DNA of 28,936 nucleotides. Origin: UBA7236 sp964638865 (GTDB lineage: Bacteria; Bacteroidota; Bacteroidia; Chitinophagales; BACL12). The notes under the pieces were generated by a model. It ran no database searches. It was not told the DNA's origin and worked only from the letters and a program-made list of their open reading frames with translations. The stretch lies in the NCBI GenBank assembly GCA_964638865.1, contig CAZXBG010000038.1:1-28936 (forward strand). Reading direction: 5' to 3'. A program made the position numbers and the translations under genes. Positions within the stretch are counted from its first letter, which is position 1, and each line of letters opens with the position of its first letter. Of this stretch, positions 16,624-25,388 are shown in pieces.

Positions 16624-19364
16624 TCAATTTTTATGCGTTTTTTAATGATTGAAAATGAATGTTCTTTATTTGTAATTGCAATCATATAAATTCCGGATGG
16701 GAGTTGCGATATATCTATATCTTCATTTTGTGCTACAACGGAATTTGAAATGGATTTGCCGTTCAAATCTAAAATTTCGATATGGAATTCATTTATAATG
16801 ATTTCCGGCAAATCACATTCGAGTCGAAAGGATTTAGCCGAAGGATTTGGAAAAAGCGTCAATTGATTATCATTTAAGGTAACACCTTCTTTTGAAGTGC
16901 TATATATCGGTACGGAAAAATATCCATAGGAATTTGCTGGAACGGTTACACATATTGCTCCACCTGTAAGGCCGTAACATTCAGGATCATTTAAGGTTGG
17001 CCCCGTTATACCTTGAATTTCAAATGGATGAAAAAATCCGATATCATTATAACAAGTGTTAATGGTGTAAAGACTACTTTTACCTGAATTGGAATAAGGT
17101 CTTACTGCGTCAATATTGGAGATGTTTGCGGCACCATAACCAATAATTGTTGCACCCGGAAATAAATCAATAAGATGACCTAAATTCAAAACATAACTTT
17201 GTGTTTCGTCTTTCATGTTGGAATAATAGATGTGAAGGGTGTTGTCGCTCTCATCAAAAAAAACTGTTGGCTGAATGTTTGGGTTGTGTGCATCCATGGA
17301 AAAAGTAGAAGGCATGTATTTTAAATTTTGGCTGCTGATCTCACTTAACAACTGAAAAGTATAATACAGGGTTCTTCTAAGCCAAATATTCGGTCCGGTT
17401 AGTGGCAGAGGGTCGGGATCCCCGTTCTCGTCGAGATGATAGGTGCGGTCGCCTTTATCGGCATGGTAAAGCATTGCAGAAGGTGCTCCGCCACCCCAAG
17501 CGTGAAAGGTAGAATAGGTATGAAAATTTTGTCTGAAAGCAGGATCATAATTTGTTTTCAGGTCTTTTAAAAACCATTCATGAATTAATAATCCGTGTGG
17601 AAAGCTGTTGCAATAAGAACTGAATAATAGTTGATCGAAATCGGAGACATCAGGGCCATCTTTTTTGTCTTTCAAATTCCATTCTGTTGTCCACAACTCT
17701 TTTTTATATGGTTTATTTTTCCAAAAAAATTTCAAATCAATATTTTGCTGGTTATAGGATTCCATGTATCTGGATTTAATAAATTGTTTAAAGTTACCAA
17801 ATTGATTTGGAGTTGAAGTCCCTAATATGCCTTCAAAAGGTTTGCGCAATCGCTCGTCGTAATCACCATATTGCCATAAACTAACACTGGGTGGAAATTC
17901 GCATGGCTCATGATTGTAATAGGGAAATCCTGAATTAGGATAATAATCTGTTGCAAAATTATCAAGTGCTATATTTTCCCAATTATTTCCGGGATTATAA
18001 TAAGGATGAAGAATTACCGCATCAAAAAGGTAAATAGTTTCACCGCCGATAGTGAGATGATCGGTATAATGTGTTGCAAGGGCCTGGTTCCAATTAGTTG
18101 AATAAGCAAAGCCGGTTTTTAATGCGTAATATATTGGTGGAGTAGCATCCGGCTGATCTTCCAGATTAGCTGCGGGTATACCAACTTTACATTCAAAACC
18201 GGGTGTGTTTTTAAATACATCAATATAGTTGTGGTCTTCTTGCATTGTTGCATTAAATACATAGGAATAAAATTCATCCACCCATTCCGTATAATAATCA
18301 GAATAATCCTCCGCTATTCCATCGCCATGTCCATTAATATATTTCCAATAGTCGTCAAAAATGTCGAAACCCATAATCTCATGCGCCCAATTCAAATTTG
18401 TTTCATTGCCCATTTCAACACCTACAACATTAACTCCGGCATCGCGTAGATATTCTACAATTCTCAAACATTGACTTGCCGATTCACTCACCACATTCAA
18501 GTCAACAAGCACATCAACGGTATATTCCTGATGAAATTGAATATATTCGATTAGGTCAATAAACTGGTCTATATAAAGTTGTGGTTGGCTTGCCGGAATT
18601 TCATCCTGTTCAGCCCATCTTTTGTAAAGGTTTTGAAAATCAGTTTGATATTGGTTAAAATCCATCCATTTAAAACATTCATCACAGGTATATTGAATAA
18701 CATCATCAGGATCCTCTAAATCTTCCTTGATATTCTCAATTGTTATATCATCAACCTCATCAGTCAACTTATTACCATTAGTTACATCATAAAAACGAAT
18801 AATTTCATCAATCTCATATCCATAACCGGTGGAGAATATATCATCTTCATTATCCGAGTCATAAGGAAGCAAATGCATCCACCTGCTGCTTGCACCACCT
18901 GGAAAACGCAGAACTTGAGGTTTGAGATCAGATAGCCACTGCCAGGTTGTAGGATAATTTAAATTGGTAGCATCATCAGGCATGTGAGAATTTAGAAACA
19001 TACCTTCTATGTGATACCCGAATAAACCGGGTTCGTTGTTTTTCAATATGCCGCCAGGGTTAATTATGATGTCTTTCGCGTAGTCAATCTCTCTTAAATC
19101 AATATCGGAGGTATCCATTGTTGCCGAATCAATATTGATAACATAAATGGTATCTAATCCTTCAGCGAGTACAATGGTATCTTCAAAAAAATCTGTTTCA
19201 ATTGTGGAGTCTGGGTCATCTGTGGTAAAGGTTTGAAAAAGTGATTTAATATGTGGCGAATTATGTGCAAATGTTAAACTCAAAAGAAAAGATAAAATAA
19301 ACAGTATTCCTGTTTTAATTGCAAGCTTTCTTATTTTAATATCAGAACTATTTTGATTTTTCAT
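16620..19364 (-). CDS. Secreted glycoside-hydrolase-like protein (clan GH-A, GH51/79/30-like) with T9SS domain
   Basis: This is a 914-aa exported protein. The N terminus (MKNQNSSDIKIRKLAIKTG, then ILFILSFLLSLTFA) is a signal peptide. After an acidic linker rich in Asp, Glu and Thr (about 48-95) comes a TIM-barrel pattern: LFGYHIEGMFL (115-125), VLRFPGG (151-157), VDVLVDLNVV (283-292), VGVEMGNE (314-321, candidate acid/base Glu321), DAVILHPYY (448-456) and ELWTTEWN (556-563, candidate nucleophile Glu561). A beta-sandwich region follows, then a T9SS sorting domain from LTLFPNPSAKSF to KRIKIE. This fits an extracellular retaining glycosidase acting on plant or algal polysaccharide or glycosaminoglycan; the family and substrate are not certain. 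The in-frame TTG at 19373 adds three residues, and I prefer ATG 19364. The next gene overlaps its stop by 4 nt. No SusC/SusD pair is near, unlike a typical polysaccharide utilisation locus. Confidence 0.75.
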   Translation of the reverse strand: MKNQNSSDIKIRKLAIKTGILFILSFLLSLTFAHNSPHIKSLFQTFTTDDPDSTIETDFFEDTIVLAEGLDTIYVINIDSATMDTSDIDLREIDYAKDIIINPGGILKNNEPGLFGYHIEGMFLNSHMPDDATNLNYPTTWQWLSDLKPQVLRFPGGASSRWMHLLPYDSDNEDDIFSTGYGYEIDEIIRFYDVTNGNKLTDEVDDITIENIKEDLEDPDDVIQYTCDECFKWMDFNQYQTDFQNLYKRWAEQDEIPASQPQLYIDQFIDLIEYIQFHQEYTVDVLVDLNVVSESASQCLRIVEYLRDAGVNVVGVEMGNETNLNWAHEIMGFDIFDDYWKYINGHGDGIAEDYSDYYTEWVDEFYSYVFNATMQEDHNYIDVFKNTPGFECKVGIPAANLEDQPDATPPIYYALKTGFAYSTNWNQALATHYTDHLTIGGETIYLFDAVILHPYYNPGNNWENIALDNFATDYYPNSGFPYYNHEPCEFPPSVSLWQYGDYDERLRKPFEGILGTSTPNQFGNFKQFIKSRYMESYNQQNIDLKFFWKNKPYKKELWTTEWNLKDKKDGPDVSDFDQLLFSSYCNSFPHGLLIHEWFLKDLKTNYDPAFRQNFHTYSTFHAWGGGAPSAMLYHADKGDRTYHLDENGDPDPLPLTGPNIWLRRTLYYTFQLLSEISSQNLKYMPSTFSMDAHNPNIQPTVFFDESDNTLHIYYSNMKDETQSYVLNLGHLIDLFPGATIIGYGAANISNIDAVRPYSNSGKSSLYTINTCYNDIGFFHPFEIQGITGPTLNDPECYGLTGGAICVTVPANSYGYFSVPIYSTSKEGVTLNDNQLTLFPNPSAKSFRLECDLPEIIINEFHIEILDLNGKSISNSVVAQNEDIDISQLPSGIYMIAITNKEHSFSIIKKRIKIE

Positions 19365-19480
19365 AATAATCAATTTAAAATTAATAAATAATGTTGAAAT
19401 GGTACACCAATTAAATGGAGAAAATTAGTCCAGCCTCAGTCTCCTCTTATTCAGACTGTATATTGTCCGAGCAGAGGGTA

Positions 19481-19626
19481 AATGGTTTGGGACGTGAATG
19501 GTGGTTTGATAAGTATTGTAGTAAACCATTGGTTATAGCTGCAAATTTCAGAAATAGCGTTGCTATAACGCAGGATTTACCAAAATATTTCGACTTGCTA
19601 TGGCTCAGCTTAAGCCAGGGCCTTAA
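19481..19626. other. Cluster of inverted repeats upstream of the RND exporter
   Basis: Three successive inverted repeats occupy this stretch: AATGGTTT/AAACCATT (19481-19488 with 19523-19530), GTTATAGC/GCTATAAC (19532-19539 with 19562-19569) and TGGCT/AGCCA (19601-19617). The last overlaps an alternative TTAAG/CTTAA stem (19610-19626). The stems are short (8, 8, 5 and 5 bp), so each could be chance. Together they suggest operators or a structured transcript in the otherwise gene-free 19365-19652 region. Confidence 0.35.
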
Positions 19627-19632
19627 TTTTAG

Positions 19633-19640
19633 TATCTTTG
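19633..19640 (+). promoter_or_regulatory. -7 box TATCTTTG for the RND exporter
   Basis: TATCTTTG is a perfect TAnnTTTG -7 box 12 nt before ATG 19653. This predicts a leader of about 7 nt. I see no TTTG at the -33 position. The TTG at 19638, which also opens the frame, lies inside the box and is unlikely to be the start codon. Confidence 0.55.
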
Positions 19641-19652
19641 CCCACCTTTTTT

Positions 19653-22184
19653 ATGGTTTGGAGAGCACTTGGAAGGATAATTTTGCGGAATCGCTGGGCA
19701 TTTCTTGCCGGATGGGCTGTTATTACGGCTTTTATGACCTACGAGACCACGCAGGTGAAACTTAGCTACGAGTTTTATAAAACCGTTCCTGAAGACAACA
19801 GTGCATATATAGATTACGAGGATTTTAAGGCGATTTTTGGAGAGGAAGGCAATGTTTTATTCCTCGGAGTGCAAACAGACCGTTTTTTTGAGCTCGAATT
19901 CTTCAATAAATGGTGCGCACTGGAAAAGGAAATCAAAAACACTCCGGATATTGAAAGCACCCTTTCGGTTCCCAGTTCCTACAATTTGATTAAAAATACT
20001 GCAGAACGAAAATTTGATATTCATCCGTTGGTGGTGGAGCAACCCCAAACACAGGCTGAACTCGATAGTTTAAAGGAGGAGTTTTTAAGTCTTCCCTTTT
20101 ACAAGGATCGCATTTATAGTGCCGATTCCAACACTTTTGTAATGCTGATCGCCATTGATCGCGCAGTGTTGGATTCTCCGCGACGACTCACACTGATAAA
20201 TGAATTGAAGGAAAAAACAGAAGCCTTTGGTGCAGAATTTAATGTTGATATAAAATATTCAGGTTTACCCTATATCCGGTATTATCAATTATCAACCATT
20301 ACCCGTGAAGTGCGATTGTTTTTATTACTTGCCATTTTTATTACCATAGTAGTATTATATATTTTATTCAGAAGTTGGGATGCTGTTGTATTTCCACTTT
20401 TAATCATTGGCAGTGGCGTAGTAATTTCTATTGGTTTTATGGCTTTGATGGGTTATGAATTTACTGTTCTTACAAGCCTTATTCCGAGTTTATTGATCGT
20501 AATGGGTATTCCGAATTGCGTTTATCTGTTAAATAAATATCACCACGAAGTTCGCCGCAATGGCAATAAGATAAAGGCGCTCAGTATCATGGTGGAGAAG
20601 TTGGGTTTTGCCACCTTTATTACGAATATGACCAAAGCGGTTGGTTTTGCAGTATTTTGTTTTACCAACGTGCGCATTTTGGAGGAGTTTGGATTAATTG
20701 CAACAATAGGCGTTTTGGCTACCTTTATTATATCGTTAATTGGAATTCCCATCGTTTACAGTTTTCTTCCAAAACCAAAAACTAAACAAACAGATTATCT
20801 CGAAAGCAAACAATTAAAATATATTCTGCATAAACTGGAACTATGGACTTCCGGACATCGCAAACAAATATTTGTTGTAGCAATTATTATTATTATCGTT
20901 TCCATTTTCGGTGCATCCCGATTAAAATCGCGCGGATTTATTTTAGATGAAGTAAAACACGATACAGAAGTATATCAGGATATGAAATTTTTTGAAGGCG
21001 TATTTAAAGGGGTAATGCCTTTTGAAATTATGGTCTCCAAAATACAACATATTTCTTTTGTTCAGGATACAATTGTAAATGAACAGTTGGAAATTATTGA
21101 ATCTGATACCATCATACTTTATGATACAATAATTGTAACGCGTCCGGACACCTCCAGTACTAGTGTAATGGGTATGGCCTCGCTGCAAAAGATATCGCAA
21201 CTTCAGGATACCTTAAGCACCTATCCTCAATTATCTTCTTCCCTTTCCATTTTGGACGGAATGAAATTTGCGCGTCAGGCATATTATAATGGTAATCCGA
21301 GATACTATTCGCTGCCCGATTTTAATTCGCTCACTTCAAATGATATGAAGGTTAAAGACTATCTTGAAAACTCCGGACAAAAGGGTGTTCTTGAAAATCG
21401 TTTCGTAGATTCCAAAGGGGAAGTTGCCAGAATTAGCGTTCAGGTTGCAGATATTGGCAGCGACAGTATGCCTAAATTAATGGCTGATCTTCAACCTAAA
21501 ATTGATGCCATTTTTGATAAGGAAAATTACGATGTAAAAATTACAGGGACAAGTGTAGTTGCCTTATCAGGTTATAAATATTTGATCGATGGATTATTCG
21601 AAAGTTTATTACTTGCACTTATTGTAATTTCCATAATTCTTTTATATCAGTTCCGCAGTTTGCGAATGCTGGCAATATCTTTTTTACCGAATTTAATTCC
21701 ACTGTTCATTACCGGAGCAATTATGGGTTTTATGAATATTGCAATTAAACCATCTACCGTATTAATATTCAGCATTGCTTATGGAATGTGTGTTGATTTT
21801 ACCTGCTATTTTGTAGCAAAATATAAACACGATCTTATTCGCAATAGTTTTAATATACCACAAACAGTAATGAGCAGTTTACAAGAAGCAGGAGTAAGTA
21901 TGATCTATACTTCACTTATTTTATTCTGCGGATTTTTCATCTTCGTATTCAGCAAATTTGGCGGAACAGCAAATATGGGAATATTAGTTTCCATCACTTT
22001 ATTAGTTGCTTTATTTAATAATTTACTTTTATTACCGGCCCTAATTTTACTCTTCGAAAAAGGATTAAATAAAGCAAACAAAAAAATGCGTGATCGTGCA
22101 GAAATAAGATCTTCCCGTCCATTTACGGACCTTATTACTGAAAACGATAAAGATTCTTTGAAACATCATGATAAGGAGGAGTAG
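19653..22184 (+). CDS. RND/MMPL-family exporter (HAE3-like)
   Basis: This is an 843-aa inner-membrane transporter with the two-fold RND plan. One N-terminal membrane segment (WAFLAGWAVITAFM, about 14-28) is followed by a large periplasmic domain, a five-segment bundle (about 215-385), a second single segment (IFVVAIIIIIVSIFGA, about 407-422), a second periplasmic domain, and a second bundle (about 640-800). The first bundle has MGIPNCVYLLNKYH (from 284), with no acidic residue at the usual proton-relay position. The second has GMCVDFTCYF with Asp715 within the membrane. This asymmetry is common in the MMPL/HAE3 group that exports lipids or hydrophobic molecules. There is no adaptor or outer-membrane factor gene beside it, so it may work alone. 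The short cytosolic tail is rich in charged residues. The start is ATG 19653. Confidence 0.9.
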   Translation: MVWRALGRIILRNRWAFLAGWAVITAFMTYETTQVKLSYEFYKTVPEDNSAYIDYEDFKAIFGEEGNVLFLGVQTDRFFELEFFNKWCALEKEIKNTPDIESTLSVPSSYNLIKNTAERKFDIHPLVVEQPQTQAELDSLKEEFLSLPFYKDRIYSADSNTFVMLIAIDRAVLDSPRRLTLINELKEKTEAFGAEFNVDIKYSGLPYIRYYQLSTITREVRLFLLLAIFITIVVLYILFRSWDAVVFPLLIIGSGVVISIGFMALMGYEFTVLTSLIPSLLIVMGIPNCVYLLNKYHHEVRRNGNKIKALSIMVEKLGFATFITNMTKAVGFAVFCFTNVRILEEFGLIATIGVLATFIISLIGIPIVYSFLPKPKTKQTDYLESKQLKYILHKLELWTSGHRKQIFVVAIIIIIVSIFGASRLKSRGFILDEVKHDTEVYQDMKFFEGVFKGVMPFEIMVSKIQHISFVQDTIVNEQLEIIESDTIILYDTIIVTRPDTSSTSVMGMASLQKISQLQDTLSTYPQLSSSLSILDGMKFARQAYYNGNPRYYSLPDFNSLTSNDMKVKDYLENSGQKGVLENRFVDSKGEVARISVQVADIGSDSMPKLMADLQPKIDAIFDKENYDVKITGTSVVALSGYKYLIDGLFESLLLALIVISIILLYQFRSLRMLAISFLPNLIPLFITGAIMGFMNIAIKPSTVLIFSIAYGMCVDFTCYFVAKYKHDLIRNSFNIPQTVMSSLQEAGVSMIYTSLILFCGFFIFVFSKFGGTANMGILVSITLLVALFNNLLLLPALILLFEKGLNKANKKMRDRAEIRSSRPFTDLITENDKDSLKHHDKEE

Positions 22185-22190
22185 AAAGTG

Positions 22191-22370
22191 GGCAGTTGTA
22201 ACATTGGAGATTGACACTTCGAAATAAGTTATTATTTCAATTCAATGCTTGAGATTGTTTATAATAGGTAATTGAATTTACAATCGAAATCTTAGTAAGT
22301 CATGTGTCTTGTGTCCTTTGTCTCCTAAATGGCAGTTTGTAACATTGGAGGGTTTTCCTTCGAAGTAAAG
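22191..22370. repeat. Imperfect direct repeat pair
   Basis: Copy A (22191-22228) and copy B (22331-22370) share GGCAGTT(T)GTAACATTGGAG, then about 9 variable bases, then CTTCGAARTAA(A)G. They differ by one T insertion and a few substitutions, and are separated by 102 nt. They flank gtgtcttgtgtcctttgtct, a phrase-like low-complexity stretch. Confidence 0.65.
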
Positions 22371-22391
22371 AGTTTTTGGTTTATGCCCTTA

Positions 22392-22422
22392 GTGAGACCC
22401 TCGCTGGGAGCGAGACCCTCAC
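22392..22422. repeat. GC-richer hairpin with internal GAGACCCTC duplication
   Basis: Outer arms GTGAG/CTCAC and inner arms TCGCT/AGCGA form a 10-bp interrupted stem around a GGG loop. The unpaired internal segments (ACCC and GACCC) come from a direct repeat of GAGACCCTC. No T-run follows on either side, so it is not a standard terminator. Confidence 0.5.
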
Positions 22423-22495
22423 TACCTCCGGGGCTTACCTCTCCCTCCACTCGGAGCTCTAAATACTATATACTATATACTCCCCCCTCCCCCCA

Positions 22496-24160
22496 TCAAA
22501 ACTGAAAATAAATAAACGGCTGCATTTCTGAACTTACCAATTGATAAATAATAAATACGATCAAAATTGTTGCAAACACCATTTGAGGAATGGATAAATC
22601 GGAGAACCAGTTTCTGTATTTTATTTTTATGGATTCCGGTATCCAGTGAATGATATAACCCAATAATAATACAAGTAAAACGAACCAATACCCGCTAATA
22701 ATTTTAAAAAACAATTCGCCGCCGAAGTGATAACTTATTCTGTCAAAAATAACGCCTACCGTTTCCAAACTGTCGCTTCGAAACCAAATTCGAGTGAAAC
22801 TTATAAATACTAAGGTCAGAAAAATTGCAAAGGCGCGATACGCTTTAGTATTATTATTTTTAAAGGGACTAATTCTTTCCCACCCCTTGTGAATCATTAA
22901 ACCAAGTCCATTTAATCCGCCCCAGATTATAAACATCCAGCTGCTGCCATGCCACAATCCCCCCAACAACATTGTTACCAAAATATTAATATTCGTATTT
23001 ACGCTGTGTTTAAATTTTGGAAAAAATAGTGCGAGAATTACAAGTAAAAAAGCAGCTCCTATCAACAAATAAATCAGCCAGATTTTTCCGGTAAGCAACA
23101 CAAGAAAAAAACCTAAGATCAAAATGGAAATATAACTTCCTATTGTTCCTTTCCGGTTTCCTCCCAATGGGATATATAAATATTCTTTCAGCCAACTCGA
23201 CAATGAAATATGCCAGCGTCGCCAAAAATCACTGGTGCTCGTGGCTTTATACGGTGAATTAAAATTAGTTTTTAAACGAAATCCAAGCAACAATGCTATG
23301 CCTATTGCAATGTCTGTATATCCAGAAAAATCGGCATAAATTTGAAGGGAATAACCAAATATTCCCAAAATTACTTCCACTCCTGAATAAAAACCCGGGT
23401 TTTCAAAAATGCGATCCACATAATTTATGGCGATATAATCTGCCATAAATTTTTTTCCCAACCCATTCAAGATCCAAAATAATGCAAGCCCGAATTCTGC
23501 TTTCGACAATTTATAGGGTTGATAAATCTGATATAAAAAATCGTGCGCCTTTACAATTGGCCCTGCCACTAAATGCGGAAAAAAACACACAAAAAAGCCG
23601 TAGTCAAGAATGTTTTTTACCGGCGTAATTTTTGCCCTGTACATATCAATGGTATAGGACAACGACTGGAAAGTAAAAAAGGATATTCCAATTGGGAGAA
23701 TCAACTTATCTACAGAAAAACCCGTGTTGAACCAGGTATTTGTGAAGTGTGAAAAATGATTAAAGAAGGTAATATCCGATCCTATAAATTGATTAATACT
23801 TTCTGTGAAAAAATAAGCATATTTAAAATAACACAACAATGAAATATTAAGGATTACGCTAATGGTGAGATATATCCTTTTGTGAAGGTCTGATTTGCTT
23901 TTATAAATTAATTTCCCCCAGTTATAATCACTTACAATAGTAAATATCAATAGGATGAGAAAAAATCCACTTGTTTTAAAATAAAAGAAGAAACTTACTG
24001 CAAGTAAAAATACGGTGCGAAGTGCTTGTTTTTTATATAAAAAGGAATACACTCCCAATACAACAGCAAAAAATCCCCAGAAAAAAAGTTGTGTGAATAT
24101 TAAAGGATGTTCAGGATCGTAAGAAAAAATGTTTTGTATCTGTTCGAAGAAAGAGTTCAA
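22496..24160 (-). CDS. MBOAT-family membrane-bound O-acyltransferase (AlgI/DltB-like)
   Basis: This 554-aa polytopic membrane protein would pass acyl groups, usually acetyl, across the inner membrane to an exported glycan. Hydrophobic segments cover most of the chain. Diagnostic stretches are LPIGISFFTFQSLSYTIDMYR (from 155), CFFPHLVAGPIV (192-203), QIYADFSGYTDIAIG (273-287), DFWRRWHISLSSWLKEYLYIP (from 311, His317) and LLGGLWHGSSWMFIIWG (398-414, catalytic His404). It is longer than typical AlgI-type proteins (about 460-520 aa), with an extra hydrophobic region at about 345-380. It is the last gene of a three-gene unit, 13 nt after the SGNH gene, whose product is the likely periplasmic acyl-handling partner. 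The acceptor glycan cannot be named. Confidence 0.93.
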   Translation of the reverse strand: MNSFFEQIQNIFSYDPEHPLIFTQLFFWGFFAVVLGVYSFLYKKQALRTVFLLAVSFFFYFKTSGFFLILLIFTIVSDYNWGKLIYKSKSDLHKRIYLTISVILNISLLCYFKYAYFFTESINQFIGSDITFFNHFSHFTNTWFNTGFSVDKLILPIGISFFTFQSLSYTIDMYRAKITPVKNILDYGFFVCFFPHLVAGPIVKAHDFLYQIYQPYKLSKAEFGLALFWILNGLGKKFMADYIAINYVDRIFENPGFYSGVEVILGIFGYSLQIYADFSGYTDIAIGIALLLGFRLKTNFNSPYKATSTSDFWRRWHISLSSWLKEYLYIPLGGNRKGTIGSYISILILGFFLVLLTGKIWLIYLLIGAAFLLVILALFFPKFKHSVNTNINILVTMLLGGLWHGSSWMFIIWGGLNGLGLMIHKGWERISPFKNNNTKAYRAFAIFLTLVFISFTRIWFRSDSLETVGVIFDRISYHFGGELFFKIISGYWFVLLVLLLGYIIHWIPESIKIKYRNWFSDLSIPQMVFATILIVFIIYQLVSSEMQPFIYFQF

Positions 24161-24173
24161 GTGATTGTTGTGT

Positions 24174-25388
24174 TTATTTTAGTGTGATTGTATTCGATTT
24201 ATAACTTTTGGATATGGCCTCAAACATTAAATTTCCAATTATTTTATATCCTTCTGTATTAAAATGTATCTTATCTGCTGATGCCAGATCGTTTTGATAC
24301 CAGGTATAAATACTGCGCAATCCACCCATGATCGCAAACATATCCCAAACCGCGGCATTGTGTTTTTCCATTAGTTGATAAATGGCTGCATTGGTTGCAA
24401 GACTTCTGCTATTCGAAGTTTTTCGTTTGATATAATTATCACTAATAGTAGTAAATAAAATTGCACAATCCGGAGAAACATTTTTTACGATCGATACTAA
24501 CGAATCATACCTTTTAATAAAATCTTCGGCATTAAAATCCAGATCCTGTGCATCGTTCACGCCAATGGAAAAAATAAACAGATCCGGTTTTATCGACATG
24601 AGTTCTTTCGTAAATTCGCTGCAATTGATATATGATTTTGTGCTTGCTCCATTTACACCCATGGAAGCAAAATAAAATCCCGGATCTTCATTTTCTATAC
24701 TGAATCCCCGCAAAATAAAATCCCTTTGGGTGTTGTCCGTTTTATGTAATTTGAAATTTACAGAATCAACCGGCACTGCAAATTCAAATACGGTATAACC
24801 AAATTCCTGCACTTCAATTCGTTTTACAGGAACAGGAAATCCATCGCCGATATTAAATGTAAAACTCGGATTAAAATTATGGTAAACTCTTATGGAGGTG
24901 AACGATTGTATATGCTCGTTTGTCTTGAGTTGCATTCCAAAACTTGCATCAATATCATTATTCACTGCAACTATTCCCGCCATGCCTAAAGGGGCGCATA
25001 ATTCGCTTGGAACGCATCTGCAACGGGTCCAGGTTCCACTGCTCAACGATCTGTAAAAAGGAGGACCGTTCGTGTTCGCTATTCGATATGGAAATGCAAA
25101 TGCACCACCACCTTTGAAATTACCCATTGCCTGAAAACTATCTGCAAGTACTTCAGTCCATTGTCCCGCCTGAATATGCGAACCACCATAATGTGCAATG
25201 GTCACTTTTTTTAAGGTGCCGTTTTTGAGTCCGTCAATTTTTTTATAAAATGCAATAAAATCTGAACTATCTGTTGCATGTATTATTTTATTGGAATCGT
25301 ACTGAATAAAGGGATATTTTTTCTGTGAAAATAATTGTTGAGCACAAAATTGAAAAAATATAAAAAAAAGGATGTTTATTTTGGTCAT
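24174..25388 (-). CDS. SGNH/GDSL-like exported protein, first partner of MBOAT
   Basis: This is a 404-aa protein with a signal peptide (MTKINILFFIFFQFCAQQLF, cleaved near SQ). SGNH blocks are visible: block I HYGGSHIQAG (66-75) with candidate nucleophile Ser70, block II MGVNGAS (243-249), block III GVND (276-279) and block V DKIH (Asp372, His375). In block I the usual GDS is GGS, with Gly in place of Asp, and His follows the Ser. Between blocks I and II lies a 165-residue beta-rich insertion, probably a carbohydrate-binding or jelly-roll-like domain, including an RCRCVPSELC segment (122-131). It is probably a periplasmic O-acetyltransferase or esterase working with MBOAT. Its start codon overlaps the stop of the other SGNH gene by one base (TAATG). 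Confidence 0.87.
   Translation of the reverse strand: MTKINILFFIFFQFCAQQLFSQKKYPFIQYDSNKIIHATDSSDFIAFYKKIDGLKNGTLKKVTIAHYGGSHIQAGQWTEVLADSFQAMGNFKGGGAFAFPYRIANTNGPPFYRSLSSGTWTRCRCVPSELCAPLGMAGIVAVNNDIDASFGMQLKTNEHIQSFTSIRVYHNFNPSFTFNIGDGFPVPVKRIEVQEFGYTVFEFAVPVDSVNFKLHKTDNTQRDFILRGFSIENEDPGFYFASMGVNGASTKSYINCSEFTKELMSIKPDLFIFSIGVNDAQDLDFNAEDFIKRYDSLVSIVKNVSPDCAILFTTISDNYIKRKTSNSRSLATNAAIYQLMEKHNAAVWDMFAIMGGLRSIYTWYQNDLASADKIHFNTEGYKIIGNLMFEAISKSYKSNTITLK

Larger units (their letters stand above)
22185..22495. other. 311-nt intergenic region with degenerate repeats
   Basis: I see no gene between the convergent exporter and MBOAT genes. It holds an imperfect direct repeat of about 38-40 nt (22191-22228 and 22331-22370) sharing GGCAGTT(T)GTAACATTGGAG and CTTCGAARTAA(A)G. 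An AT-rich hairpin GAAATAA/TTATTTC lies at 22221-22238. A GC-richer hairpin at 22392-22422 (GTGAG..TCGCT-GGG-AGCGA..CTCAC) contains two copies of GAGACCCTC. A short tactata tandem (22464-22477) precedes C-runs at 22481-22494. The composition differs from the flanking genes. It may be a dispersed-element graveyard or a bidirectional transcription end. Confidence 0.6.

Noticed and set aside
19415..19765. A 116-codon open frame on the plus strand upstream of the RND exporter
   Set aside because: It overlaps the exporter gene by more than 110 nt and spans the -7 box and inverted repeats. It shows no signal peptide, membrane segment or family pattern.
22461..22495. tactata tandem and C-runs considered as a CRISPR leader or origin
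   Set aside because: There are only two full 7-nt units, and no spacer-repeat pattern, DnaA boxes or replication genes.
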